Below are positions 8,215 through 15,832 of a DNA stretch of 53,665 nucleotides, in pieces; the stretch's first letter is position 1; the number at the start of each line of letters is the position of its first letter. Position numbers and translations under genes: made by a program. Source of the stretch: an uncultured Rhodospirillaceae bacterium (GTDB lineage Bacteria > Pseudomonadota > Alphaproteobacteria > Dongiales > Dongiaceae). The stretch spans positions 1-53,665 of the forward strand of contig CADEFF010000008.1 in NCBI GenBank assembly GCA_902826565.1, written 5' to 3'. The notes below the pieces were generated by a model that saw only the letters and a program-made list of their open reading frames with translations, was not told the origin of the DNA and did no database searches.

Positions 8215-9366
8215 TCAACCTTCCAGCAGCTTGCGGGCGATGATGACGCGCATGATCTCGTTGGTGCCTTCGAGAATCTGGTGCACCCGAAGATCGCGCA
8301 GGAAGCGCTCGATCGGGAAATCCTGGAGATAGCCGTAACCGCCATGCATCTGCAGCGCCTGATTCACGATTTCGAAGCAGGCGTCGGTCGCGAAGCGCTT
8401 CGCCATGGCGCAATGTTTCGTGGCGTCGGGCGTGCCGGCGTCGAGCGACGCGCCGCCGCGATGGACCATGAGCCGCGCGGCATCGAGCTCGGTCGCCATG
8501 TCCGCGAGGCGGAATTGCAGGGCCTGGAAGCTCGCGAGCGGCTTGCCGAACTGCTTGCGTTCCTGGAGATAGGCGCGTGCGAGCTCGAGCGACTGGCGCG
8601 CGGCGCCGAGGCTGCAGGAGGCGATGTTAAGCCGCCCGCCATCGAGCGCCGCCATGGCGATCCTGAAGCCGTCGCCCTCGGCGCCGATCCGGTTCGCGAC
8701 CGGCACGCGGCAGCCCTCGAAGATCACCTGCGCGGTCGGCTGCGAGTTCCAGCCGAGCTTCCGCTCCGGGCGCCCGAAGGAAAGGCCTTCCGTGCCTTTC
8801 TCCACCAGGACGCAGGAAATGCCGCCGGCGCCGTCGCCGCCGGTGCGCACCATCACGGCGTAGAGATCGGACGCGCCGCCGCCGGAGATGAAGGCCTTGG
8901 TGCCGTCCAGCACATAATGGTCGCCGTCCCGCACCGCGCGGGTCTTGAGCGCCGCCGCGTCCGAGCCGGAGCCGGGCTCGGTGAGGCAGTAGCTCGCGAT
9001 CTTCGCCATGGTCATCATCGGCGGCAGGAAGCGCCGCTGCTGCTCGGTGCTGCCGAAGCGGTCGATCATCCAGCCGACCATGTTGTGGATCGAGAGGAAC
9101 GCGGCGGTGGAAGGGCAGGCGGCGGCCAGCTCCTCGAAGAGCAGCGTCGCGTCGACGCGGCCGAGCCCGCTGCCGCCGGAAGCCTCGCGGACGAAGAGCC
9201 CGGCGAAGCCGAGCGCCGCCGCCCGGCGGAGCGTCTCGACGGGAAAGAATTTTTCCCGGTCCCATTCGGCGGCGAAGGGCGCCATATGCTCGGCCGCGAA
9301 CTGCCGCGCCGTGTCGCGGAAGGCTGCCTGCTCCTCGCTCGGTTCGAAGATCATTCGAGGGTCCAT
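8215..9366 (-). CDS. Acyl-CoA dehydrogenase, isobutyryl-CoA type
   Basis: FAD enzyme introducing a double bond into an acyl-CoA; the gene context (3-hydroxyisobutyryl-CoA hydrolase and 3-hydroxyisobutyrate dehydrogenase on the same strand) points to isobutyryl-CoA in valine degradation. Visible features are the N-terminal helical domain ([20 protein letters not shown]), the FAD-binding [13 protein letters not shown], the middle [11 protein letters not shown], and the C-terminal [19 protein letters not shown] with EGTNEIMR, whose Glu is the catalytic base in the family. I take the ATG at 9366 ([13 protein letters not shown]); the frame continues upstream to 9420, but those residues run through a strong inverted repeat and do not look like protein. 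Final assignment between isobutyryl- and other short branched substrates is inference. Confidence 0.9.
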   Translation of the reverse strand: MDPRMIFEPSEEQAAFRDTARQFAAEHMAPFAAEWDREKFFPVETLRRAAALGFAGLFVREASGGSGLGRVDATLLFEELAAACPSTAAFLSIHNMVGWMIDRFGSTEQQRRFLPPMMTMAKIASYCLTEPGSGSDAAALKTRAVRDGDHYVLDGTKAFISGGGASDLYAVMVRTGGDGAGGISCVLVEKGTEGLSFGRPERKLGWNSQPTAQVIFEGCRVPVANRIGAEGDGFRIAMAALDGGRLNIASCSLGAARQSLELARAYLQERKQFGKPLASFQALQFRLADMATELDAARLMVHRGGASLDAGTPDATKHCAMAKRFATDACFEIVNQALQMHGGYGYLQDFPIERFLRDLRVHQILEGTNEIMRVIIARKLLEG

Positions 9367-9381
9367 CGATAGCGCGGTACT

Positions 9382-9417
9382 GCGACGAAGGCGGGTTCTG
9401 GAGCCCGCCTTCGTCGC
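9382..9417 (-). terminator. Strong inverted repeat between ridA and the acyl-CoA dehydrogenase
   Basis: A perfect 14-bp stem (GCGACGAAGGCGGG at 9382-9395, complement at 9404-9417) with an 8-base loop lies 49 bases past the ridA stop and 15 bases before the acyl-CoA dehydrogenase start, both on the minus strand. It probably ends or attenuates ridA transcription. No T-run follows, so it is not a textbook intrinsic terminator. Confidence 0.55.
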
Positions 9418-9466
9418 CAAGCCGTCGGGAGGGCCGGCCTTGCGACCGGCGCCGCGATCGCGCCCG

Positions 9467-9817
9467 TCAGAGTGCGGCTTCGACCATGATCTCGACGTGA
9501 TATCCCGGCACGAGCCTTGCCTCGACCGTGGCGCGGGCGGGGGTGTTGCCCTTGGAAGCCCACGCGTCCCAGGCCTTGTTCATCTCGTCGAAGCTGCGCA
9601 TGTCGGTAAGCCAGATATTGGCCTTCAGGATGCGCGACTTGTCGGTGCCGGCCTGCTTCAGCAGCTTGTCGATCTTGCGCAGCACCTGCTGGGTCTGCTT
9701 CTCGACCGAGCCCGCCGGGCTGTCGGCGACGACGCCCGCGAGATAGACCTTGTCGCCATGCACGACCGCCTGGCTCATGCGCGCACCGACTTCGTGACGG
9801 GTGATCTTGCTGCCCAT
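9467..9817 (-). CDS. ridA: RidA-family reactive enamine/imine deaminase
   Basis: A 116-residue YjgF/YER057c/UK114 protein. RidA enzymes hydrolyse reactive enamine/imine intermediates released by PLP enzymes; some subfamilies have other roles. The family pattern is clear: [16 protein letters not shown], a central [20 protein letters not shown] helix, [21 protein letters not shown], and [20 protein letters not shown], in which the arginine before the final strands corresponds to the substrate carboxylate-binding residue. It lacks the usual IEIEAIA ending, so it may belong to a RidA-like subgroup rather than canonical RidA. It is followed by a strong stem-loop and preceded by the tRNA-Glu locus. 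Confidence 0.88.
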   Translation of the reverse strand: MGSKITRHEVGARMSQAVVHGDKVYLAGVVADSPAGSVEKQTQQVLRKIDKLLKQAGTDKSRILKANIWLTDMRSFDEMNKAWDAWASKGNTPARATVEARLVPGYHVEIMVEAAL

Positions 9818-9961
9818 TGTCTGGTTCCCCTTCAGGATTTCTTCGTTGATGCTCGAGCGGCCTGGCGTTTTCGCGCCGATGCCGCTCCCGCCGCCACGAC
9901 GATATCTCGCGGGGGCCGGTCGGGCGGATTATGCCGAGGGCAGGGGGCCGGGAGGAAGCGG

Positions 9962-9990
9962 TTGATTTTGGGCCGCGCTGCGGCTAGACC
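9962..9990 (+). promoter_or_regulatory. Candidate sigma-70 promoter of tRNA-Glu
   Basis: TTGATT at 9962-9967 and TAGACC at 9985-9990 are separated by 17 bases and lie about 38 bases before the tRNA. A GC-rich stretch follows the -10 element, as is usual for stringently controlled stable-RNA promoters. Only the sequence pattern supports this. Confidence 0.35.
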
Positions 9991-10027
9991 CTCGGGGCCC
10001 GAGGCCGTTTCCGCGGGCTTTCGCGCG

Positions 10028-10103
10028 GTCCCCATCGTCTAGAGGCCTAGGACACCGCCCTTTCACGGCGGTAACAGGGGTTCGAATCCCCTTGGGGACG
10101 CCA
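10028..10103 (+). tRNA. tRNA-Glu (UUC anticodon)
   Basis: The 76-base gene folds as a full cloverleaf. The acceptor stem is GTCCCCA (10028-10034) with TGGGGAC (10093-10099), the anticodon arm is CCGCC-CTTTCAC-GGCGG with anticodon TTC, and the T arm is AGGGG-TTCGAAT-CCCCT-like. The discriminator is G and the CCA end is encoded (10101-10103). It stands directly at the left edge of the catabolic island and its anticodon arm is nearly repeated at 21800-21825, making it a candidate integration site. Confidence 0.97.
10054..10079 (+). repeat. Left copy of a direct repeat within tRNA-Glu (candidate attL core)
   Basis: Bases 10054-10073 match 21800-21819 at 19 of 20 positions, and the match continues at 23 of 26 to 10079. 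The block covers the whole anticodon stem and loop. Both copies have the same orientation, as expected for attachment sites of an element inserted in a tRNA gene. Confidence 0.5.
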
Positions 10104-10184
10104 GCTTTTGCGATTTTTGGCACCCGGCGGCGACGTGTCCGACTTTCTGTCCGCTATGCGGAGTTTCCTCGCCCTAGAGGTGAG

Positions 10185-10250
10185 AGGCGCCGCCGGGATC
10201 ATGTTCGCGACGAGGACCCGCTCCGCATCGTTCAGATCGTTCGGGTAACG
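10185..10250 (-). pseudogene. Fragment of an IS5-type transposase N-terminus
   Basis: Read on the minus strand this stretch encodes RYPNDLNDAERVLVANMIPAA, resembling the opening of IS5-family transposases (pattern YPSDLTDxEWxLIxxLIPPA). Downstream of it the match vanishes and the catalytic DDE region is absent, so it is a short relic with no start of its own. The surrounding 265 bases (10104-10368), between tRNA-Glu and the oxygenase beta-subunit gene, hold no other recognisable gene. An insertion-sequence scar just behind a tRNA fits an island boundary. The relic is too short for certainty. Confidence 0.4.
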
Positions 10251-10368
10251 CTGCGCTTCCGGCTTGTGTTGTGCGCTGCTCCTGCGTCCGGATCGGACAA
10301 CCCCTCTGCCGGGCGCTGTACAGAACCGCGTCCGATTCCATCGACTCAACGACTTTCCAGTCAGGCTC

Positions 10369-10878
10369 TTAGACGGGGGTCGCCAGAAGATTGGGGACGG
10401 AGTAAGTGTCGAGGATGACGCGTTTTACCTTGAACTTCGGCTGACCGGCGACGAAAACCACTTCGTCCTCGTACTTGCCTGTGCAGAAGAGAATCGTCTT
10501 CCCCTCGATCAGATCCGTCTGGAACACGGCATAGTTGGAATGGACGTAGAAGCGGCCGTCGTCCTGGCATTTCACGCGGATGTTGCTGATCAGATGGCGA
10601 TCATAGTGCAGGTTGTAGACCGAGCAGGTACGCAAGGCGAGCACACGGTCGCGAAGCATGTTCTTGTTCTCACAGAACCAGATCGGAAGGTCAGCCTTCA
10701 GACGCAGGTTTTCTCGAGGCACGATCTTGTAAATGCAGTCTTCGATGAAGAAATCTGGCCACTCCTCCAACCGATCGTCGTCGAGGCACAGTACATAGTC
10801 GTAGAGGAGGTCGGTGATTTCCCGAACGACTTCTTGAGCAATCGTCCGGCTGCTGTTCGAGGCGAGGGAGTTGTTCAC
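10369..10878 (-). CDS. Ring-hydroxylating oxygenase, beta (small) subunit
   Basis: 169 residues of the NTF2-like fold used by structural beta subunits of alpha3beta3 Rieske non-haem-iron oxygenases. Recognisable are an N-terminal helix (EITDLLYDYVLCLDDDRLEEWPDFF), ENLRLKADLPIWFCENKNMLRDRVLALR, YDRHLISNIRV and the last strands ending KVKRVILDTYSVPNLLATPV. The wording is nearest to anthranilate- or salicylate-type oxygenase small subunits, so an aromatic acid is a plausible substrate class, but this is inference. The gene overlaps the alpha-subunit stop by 4 bases (ATGA), the standard coupling for subunits made in equal amounts. Codon use is less GC-extreme than in the flanking housekeeping genes. 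Confidence 0.9.
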   Translation of the reverse strand: MNNSLASNSSRTIAQEVVREITDLLYDYVLCLDDDRLEEWPDFFIEDCIYKIVPRENLRLKADLPIWFCENKNMLRDRVLALRTCSVYNLHYDRHLISNIRVKCQDDGRFYVHSNYAVFQTDLIEGKTILFCTGKYEDEVVFVAGQPKFKVKRVILDTYSVPNLLATPV

Positions 10879-12122
10879 GACGAGCTTCCCGGCACGTAAC
10901 CCATGACGTCGCAGTAGTGTTTCCAGAAGCCGCGCACCGACATCTCGGAAACGAGATGGTCCTGGTCGCCGATGGGGCCCTTGCCACCCATTTCCATCAC
11001 CGACGAGGCGTGTCGCTCGCGCTCGATCGCACGCTGGATCAAAACGCCGGCTTCGCCATCCTCCATGGAGATGAGTCCTGCGGGTCCGACGAGGTTCGTC
11101 TGCGTCAACCGCATTCTGCGCAACTCTTCATCATCGTCGGCATATCCGAAGTAGGTCCAGTAGAGCTCGAACTCGTTCGGGCTCTTGGTACGGATCTGCC
11201 GGGTTGCGAGCGTATTGGCAATGCGTTGGAATATGACGCTTGGAAACGTGGCCATGATGATGAGGCCCCGCTGGTCGGAATCTTCGTCGCGATATTGCAG
11301 CAGGGAAGCGTCGTTGAGCTTCATCTCGGCGTTGTAGGCCTCGATTCCTTCATACCCTTCGCTCACCGATCCCTCGTCGCTGCCGAAGATGCTGTAACAG
11401 ACGGAATGCCCGGGGCAGGCGCCGAGGAAGGAGCCTCCCTCCTGCGTTGCGCGGAAGAGGCCGAAGGTGGTGCCGAACTGATGCAGAAGCCCCGCATGAT
11501 AGCAGTCCGTGGCATTCTCCCAGTAGAGCTTCCAGTTCGAGGGCATGCGCTGCCGCATGTAGCCGAGAACTTCGATGGGTTTCTGGAAGATCGTGTCGAG
11601 GATGTCGCGGATTCTCGGGCCGAGATAGTCGGCGAGCGGCATGATGTCATGGTCGAACGTGCCGAAGATGACGCCGCGATAGGTTTCCACGCGGAGCTTT
11701 TTCAGCGAATGCTCGCACTTGTCGAACTCCCTGGGCATTCCGCCTTTGCCCTTCAGCCCACGCTGGAAGGGAACGCCGATCAGGTTCCCCTCGTGGTCGT
11801 AGCACCAGTGATGATAGATGCAGGTGTAGTTCTCGCGGTTACCCGATAGCTCCCGCACGACGGTCGAGCCGCGATGTGCGCAGCGGTTCTCGAATGCATA
11901 GACCGCGCCGTTTGCGCTACGGTTCACGACCACCGATGTATTGCCGACGAAGCTGGTCTTGAAATCGCCCGGGTTCGGAATCTCGGCTTCCAACCCGAGG
12001 TAGCACCAGGAGGATCCCTGGAAAATCCTCTCCTGCTCGCGGTTGTAGATGGCTTGATCGCCAAAAACGACGTAGGGAACGCGGGAATAGTCGGTGCTTG
12101 GCCAGGTCACGTTGTCGAGCAT
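10875..12122 (-). CDS. Ring-hydroxylating oxygenase, alpha (catalytic) subunit
   Basis: A 415-residue Rieske oxygenase large subunit that inserts oxygen into an aromatic ring using electrons from a ferredoxin. The Rieske cluster ligands are C81 and H83 (CAHRG) and C101 and H104 (CIYHHWCY). The mononuclear iron site is H209 and H214 in DCYHAGLLHQF with D355 in ISMEDGEAG, and D206 is the conserved bridging Asp between the two centres of neighbouring subunits. All key residues are present, so it should be active. The ATG has GGGAGGA upstream. An NTF2-fold gene lies 33 bases upstream and the beta subunit overlaps downstream. The nearest described types appear to be anthranilate/salicylate oxygenases; the real substrate is unknown. 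Confidence 0.93.
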   Translation of the reverse strand: MLDNVTWPSTDYSRVPYVVFGDQAIYNREQERIFQGSSWCYLGLEAEIPNPGDFKTSFVGNTSVVVNRSANGAVYAFENRCAHRGSTVVRELSGNRENYTCIYHHWCYDHEGNLIGVPFQRGLKGKGGMPREFDKCEHSLKKLRVETYRGVIFGTFDHDIMPLADYLGPRIRDILDTIFQKPIEVLGYMRQRMPSNWKLYWENATDCYHAGLLHQFGTTFGLFRATQEGGSFLGACPGHSVCYSIFGSDEGSVSEGYEGIEAYNAEMKLNDASLLQYRDEDSDQRGLIIMATFPSVIFQRIANTLATRQIRTKSPNEFELYWTYFGYADDDEELRRMRLTQTNLVGPAGLISMEDGEAGVLIQRAIERERHASSVMEMGGKGPIGDQDHLVSEMSVRGFWKHYCDVMGYVPGSSS

Positions 12123-12155
12123 CGGGGTGTCCTCCCTCGTTGAGCCTGTCGAGGC

Positions 12156-12545
12156 TTACTTCACGACCTGCTTCCAGTAGGTGTCTTTCTTCACGATCTT
12201 GCCGTTCTGAAATTCCCAGAGGTCGCAACCGAGCCAATCGATGCGTTCACCTGTGTTCATGGTGCCCTGAACCGTCCATTCCGACAGTGCCTTGTTCCCG
12301 AAGACCCAGTGGGCCTCGCCGATCCACCGCATGTCCTGGATCTTCTCGAAACGCTTGGCGAGGACGTCGCGGATCTCTTCCTTGCCCTTCAACCGACGCC
12401 CGAACGCCTCCGGTCCGTGCGCCATGTAGAACTCGCCGTCATCGGCGAAGTAGCTGACGATCTGATCGACGTCATGTCGATTGAACGCGTCGACGATCTC
12501 GGTGAGATAGTCAGTGGTGATCGGGGTGTTCTTGCCGGCGGACAT
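12156..12545 (-). CDS. NTF2-fold (SnoaL/DUF4440-like) protein
   Basis: 129 residues with the cone-shaped NTF2-fold pattern: YLTEIVDAFNRHDVDQIVSYFADDGEFYMAHGPE, then GKEEIRDVLAKRFEKIQDMRW and the late strands ending GKIVKKDTYWKQVVK. Such proteins are isomerases, hydrolases, cyclases or ligand-binding accessories. The ATG at 12545 is chosen because GAGGA lies 8 bases ahead; the frame continues upstream without a ribosome site. It is the first gene of the oxygenase operon, followed after 33 bases by the alpha subunit, so it may process the oxygenase substrate or product. It is separate from the beta subunit, which shares the fold. Function not determined. Confidence 0.8.
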   Translation of the reverse strand: MSAGKNTPITTDYLTEIVDAFNRHDVDQIVSYFADDGEFYMAHGPEAFGRRLKGKEEIRDVLAKRFEKIQDMRWIGEAHWVFGNKALSEWTVQGTMNTGERIDWLGCDLWEFQNGKIVKKDTYWKQVVK

Positions 12546-12643
12546 TGACGAGTTCCTCATATCGAGTGGTCTGGGACTGATTTCCGGAGGCGATCCGGGG
12601 CGCCGCATGCATCTGTTGACTTGAGACCTAGGACCTTATAGAA

Positions 12644-12655
12644 ATTGTATTCAAT
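12644..12655. promoter_or_regulatory. Palindromic operator ATTGTATTCAAT, likely GntR/FCD site
   Basis: ATTG-TATT-CAAT is a symmetric 12-mer resembling the TTGTATACAA-type sites of FCD-subfamily GntR repressors. It lies in the 200-base divergent region between the oxygenase operon and the gntR gene. On the plus strand it is just behind a possible promoter (TTGACT at 12616-12621, TATAGA at 12637-12642, a short 15-base spacer). An 11-of-12 match recurs at 17630-17641 in the other divergent promoter region of the island. Confidence 0.5.
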
Positions 12656-12745
12656 CTGCAATTGGGAATTTTGAATGCATGCCGAAATTGGGAAAGCGAC
12701 GACCCAGCCGGTGGCGCTATTCCAGGCGAACGGAGAACTCGCGCA

Positions 12746-13507
12746 ATGAGGGCGATCACGGAACTTGATACTCGGCAGTTCGGAAATCTCGCGGAGGTCG
12801 TCTATGCGCATCTCCAGGCGAGTATCTTCAACGGAACACTTCAGGCGGGTCAGCCTATTCGTCAGGAAGACATTGCGTTTCAGCTCGGCATCAGCCGAGT
12901 GCCGGTGCGCGAGGCTCTAAAGTGGCTTGAGAGCCAAGGCATGGCAGTATTTCGCCCGCGCTGTGGCTATACCGTCGCGGATCTCGACGTCGATGACGTC
13001 AGAGACATCTTCGACATCCGCCTGATGCTGGAGGAGCGCGGCGGCTACGTTGCTGCGGAGCAGCGCACGGACGAGGACATAGCCGAAGTGAAGGCGACGC
13101 TGCTGGAGATGGACGACCTGTCCACGCCAACGCAGGACAATATCAATCGCTTTTCAGATGCCAATCGTCGCTTTCACAAGCGTCTGTTCGCCGCGTCGAA
13201 ACGAAAGCACCTTTGCGATACGCTGGATCTCTTTCGCGATCAGGTCGAACGGCTCGTGCGGATAGACGCGCTTACACCCGGCCGACTCGTGGAGGCGCAG
13301 GAAGAGCATCACGACATATTCCTGGCCTTCAAGGACGGCGATCCATGGCGCCTGTCGAAGCTATGTGCGGCGCATTGCGAACATACCCGGGACCGGCTGA
13401 TCGCCAGTCTCCAGCAGCGACAACCCAGCGGGACCCCGAAGAAAGCCGGAGCAATGGCGAAGGCGCATAGCGCGCTCAAGCGATTGGCCAGGAAGGAGGG
13501 ACGATGA
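12746..13507 (+). CDS. GntR-family transcriptional regulator, FCD subfamily
   Basis: 253 residues. The N-terminal winged helix-turn-helix runs from about residue 18 to 80 (QEDIAFQLGISRVPVREALKWL, then a wing with RCGYTVADL). The C-terminal FCD ligand-binding domain (about 86-215) contains the expected metal-binding histidines in NRRFHKRLF, EEHHDIFLAF and CAAHCEHTRD. FCD regulators usually sense carboxylate metabolites and repress their own catabolic genes. The start at 12746 is preceded by GGAGAA at good spacing; the frame is open to 12662, but that part crosses the promoter region. The stop overlaps the amidohydrolase start (ATGA). It is the obvious candidate for controlling the island through the palindromes at 12644 and 17630. 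Confidence 0.92.
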   Translation: MRAITELDTRQFGNLAEVVYAHLQASIFNGTLQAGQPIRQEDIAFQLGISRVPVREALKWLESQGMAVFRPRCGYTVADLDVDDVRDIFDIRLMLEERGGYVAAEQRTDEDIAEVKATLLEMDDLSTPTQDNINRFSDANRRFHKRLFAASKRKHLCDTLDLFRDQVERLVRIDALTPGRLVEAQEEHHDIFLAFKDGDPWRLSKLCAAHCEHTRDRLIASLQQRQPSGTPKKAGAMAKAHSALKRLARKEGR

Positions 13508-14928
13508 GCCGCTATCTGATCCTGAACGGCATTGTTATCGATTGCACGGGCAGCAAGCCGCGGACGGGCGCGGCCATCCTCGTCGAGGGTGACCGGGTTG
13601 TGGGCGTCGGCCTCGAAGCGGAAATCCGGAGCCTCGCCGAGCGCGGGGGTCCTTACAAGATCATCGATGCGGGCGGCGCGACTATCATGCCGGGCATCAT
13701 CGATGTGCATGTCCATCCTTCCTACGGCGACATCCTCAGCTTCGAGGAACTGGATATCTATACGGGCTGCGAGTACCGCACGCTGCGCGCCGCCCACAAT
13801 CTAAAGAAGGTATTGCGCGCAGGCGTCACAACAATCTGCGCGCCGGGCAGCAACTGGAATATCAATGTCGCGCTCCGCGACGCGGTGAATGCCGGCATGA
13901 TCGAAGGTCCGCGAATCTCGGCGGGCGGACGATATATCACCACCGACAATGCCATCGCGGCCGCATTTCCCACGCATATCGTCCATCCGCAGTCTTCGTT
14001 CGGCATCCTGTGCAACACGCGCGACGAGATGATTGTTGCGGTCCGCAAGCAACTGAAAGAAGGCGTGGATATCATCAAGGTGGCGGGGGATGGCGACTCC
14101 CTGACCAGCTCCGGTCTGCTCGCCGGTACCATTACGTTCGAGGATCTGCAGGCGATCGCCGAACTTACCCACATGATGGGACGGCGCTGCACGATTCATG
14201 CCCGCTCCGGACAGTCTGCCGCGGCGGCCGCGCGGGCGGGCTTCGACTGGGTGATCCACGCATCCTTCATGACCGACGAGGATCTCGCGGTCGTGGTGAA
14301 GCATCGGACGCCGATCAACCCGACCTTGAGCCTGCTGGCGAACACGCTCGACTGGGGCAGGGATGTGGGCGCGAGCGACGGGCTGCTCGATGCCTACAAG
14401 CGCGAGCTGGATGCCGCCAGCCGGATCCTGACCAAGGCGCATCGAGAGGGAGTCGTCTTCATCGCCGGGACCGACGCCGGCCAAGGGCCGGTGCCCTACG
14501 GCGAATGGCATGCCCGCGAGATGGAACATCTTGTGCACTATGTTGGGATGAGCAACGAAGAGGCACTGCTGGCAGGCACGCGCGATGCCGCCCGCGTGAT
14601 CGGCATGGGAGACATGGTCGGCACGATCGAGGCGGGGAAGTTCGCCGATATTCTCGTTGTCGATGGCAATCCGCTCGCCGACATCACGGTCCTCCAGGAC
14701 AAGCAGCGCCTGAAGCTCGTCATGAAGGGCGGAGAAATCGTCGATCACCTCGATCCGGTGCCGCAACCGCGGGTCTATCGGTGGGAGAAGCCGCAGCTCT
14801 ACTGGAGCGAGCCACAGTTGATGACCCAGGAATTCGTTCGCTCGACCGCGCGCGTCAAGCCGGCCTGGATGAGCGAGGCATCTTCTCCGACCGCGTACCA
14901 GCCTGCAAAGATCGTCAAGATCGCATAG
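13504..14928 (+). CDS. Metal-dependent amidohydrolase (imidazolonepropionase/prolidase-like)
   Basis: A 474-residue cytoplasmic amidohydrolase-superfamily enzyme. A small beta-sandwich N-terminus (IVIDCTGSKPRTGAAILVEGD) leads to the metal motif DVHVHP (H69, H71). K192 in DIIKVAGDGD is the likely carboxylated lysine, H232 (CTIHARS) and H252 (WVIHASF) complete the binuclear site, and D324 in AGTDAGQGP is the catalytic base. A C-terminal GTIEAGKFADILVVDGNPLADI closes the barrel-associated sandwich. All ligands are present. The family cleaves amides, cyclic imides, ureides or dipeptides, so the island's substrate may contain an amide or ring nitrogen. It overlaps gntR by 4 bases and is followed after 61 bases by the alpha/beta hydrolase. 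Confidence 0.9.
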   Translation: MSRYLILNGIVIDCTGSKPRTGAAILVEGDRVVGVGLEAEIRSLAERGGPYKIIDAGGATIMPGIIDVHVHPSYGDILSFEELDIYTGCEYRTLRAAHNLKKVLRAGVTTICAPGSNWNINVALRDAVNAGMIEGPRISAGGRYITTDNAIAAAFPTHIVHPQSSFGILCNTRDEMIVAVRKQLKEGVDIIKVAGDGDSLTSSGLLAGTITFEDLQAIAELTHMMGRRCTIHARSGQSAAAAARAGFDWVIHASFMTDEDLAVVVKHRTPINPTLSLLANTLDWGRDVGASDGLLDAYKRELDAASRILTKAHREGVVFIAGTDAGQGPVPYGEWHAREMEHLVHYVGMSNEEALLAGTRDAARVIGMGDMVGTIEAGKFADILVVDGNPLADITVLQDKQRLKLVMKGGEIVDHLDPVPQPRVYRWEKPQLYWSEPQLMTQEFVRSTARVKPAWMSEASSPTAYQPAKIVKIA

Positions 14929-14989
14929 CCGAACGTCGTACAACTGAATCGCGGACGCCCGCCATCGCGGCGGGCGTCAGGAGGATGGC

Positions 14990-15832
14990 ATGCCTTTTAT
15001 CACGTCGGACGGGGTACGAACCTATTACGAGGAACATGGCTCGGGCGAGCCGCTGGTGCTCGTCGCGGGTTTCGGCATGACCATATCGGCATGGAGCGAA
15101 CAGCTCGATGCCTTCGCTCGCCATTTCCGCGTGATCCTGCTCGAGCTTCGTGGCGCCGGCCCGAGCGAAGTGCCGGAACCTGGTTACACCAACAAGGATC
15201 TGGCGCAGGACGTGGTGGTCCTGATGGACAGCCTGCAACTCAAGCGTGCCCATTTTGGCGGATTTTCTCTCGGTGGCGGCGTCGGCATGGAACTGGCGAT
15301 TGCTCACCCCGACCGCGTGGCCACGCTCGCCTTGCATTCGAGCTGGGACGACACCGACCAGTATCCGCACATGGTCAACTGGATCAACGTCCGCCGTCGG
15401 ATCATCGCCGAGAACGATCCGGTGGTGAATGTCGGGACGCGTATCGTCAGCTTCTTCAGCCCGGATTTCATCAATCGTCGCCAGGACCGGGTGCGCGACT
15501 ATATCGAGCGCGCGAAGAGTAATCCTCACCCGATGACGCCGAAAGGAATCGCAGGGCACGAGCATGCGCTGATGGCCCAGAAGGTACGGGGCCGGCTCGA
15601 TGGCATCCGCTGTCCGACCTTGATCACCGTCGGCAGTGCTGATCGCTCGACCTTGCCGTCAGCATCACGATATCTGCGGGACAATATCCAGGACTCCGAG
15701 CTGATCCTGATCGACGGCGCAGGCCACTGCACGATGTTCGAGGCCGCCAGCGAGTTCACGACGATCTATCTCGGATTTCTCCTGAAGCATGGCGGTCTCG
15801 TCTCAGGCACCGGACGGAGCGGCGCTCGATGA
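14990..15832 (+). CDS. Alpha/beta hydrolase
   Basis: 280 residues of alpha/beta-hydrolase fold with a complete triad: nucleophile S93 in GFSLGGG, acid D218 in GSADRS and H246 in GAGHCTMF. The oxyanion-hole region is VLVAGFGMT near residue 25. The fold is shared by esterases, lactonases (such as 3-oxoadipate enol-lactonase) and C-C hydrolases of meta-cleavage products; either of the last two would suit a ring-degradation pathway, but no ring-cleaving enzyme is present here. A good ribosome site (CAGGAGG) precedes the ATG. The gene overlaps the following FAH-family gene by 4 bases. Confidence 0.88.
   Translation: MPFITSDGVRTYYEEHGSGEPLVLVAGFGMTISAWSEQLDAFARHFRVILLELRGAGPSEVPEPGYTNKDLAQDVVVLMDSLQLKRAHFGGFSLGGGVGMELAIAHPDRVATLALHSSWDDTDQYPHMVNWINVRRRIIAENDPVVNVGTRIVSFFSPDFINRRQDRVRDYIERAKSNPHPMTPKGIAGHEHALMAQKVRGRLDGIRCPTLITVGSADRSTLPSASRYLRDNIQDSELILIDGAGHCTMFEAASEFTTIYLGFLLKHGGLVSGTGRSGAR

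Noticed and set aside
5876-8413. An 845-codon minus-strand frame crossing three genes
   Set aside because: It is a second frame on the same strand over the CNNM and hydrolase genes, Arg/Ser-rich and without homology patterns.
9818-10027. Possible small gene between ridA and tRNA-Glu
   Set aside because: Open frames here are short, low-complexity and lack ribosome sites; only the candidate tRNA promoter was kept.
10047-10349. A 100-codon minus-strand frame across tRNA-Glu
   Set aside because: Its end is the antisense of the tRNA, a known source of false proteins; only the short transposase-like part was kept.
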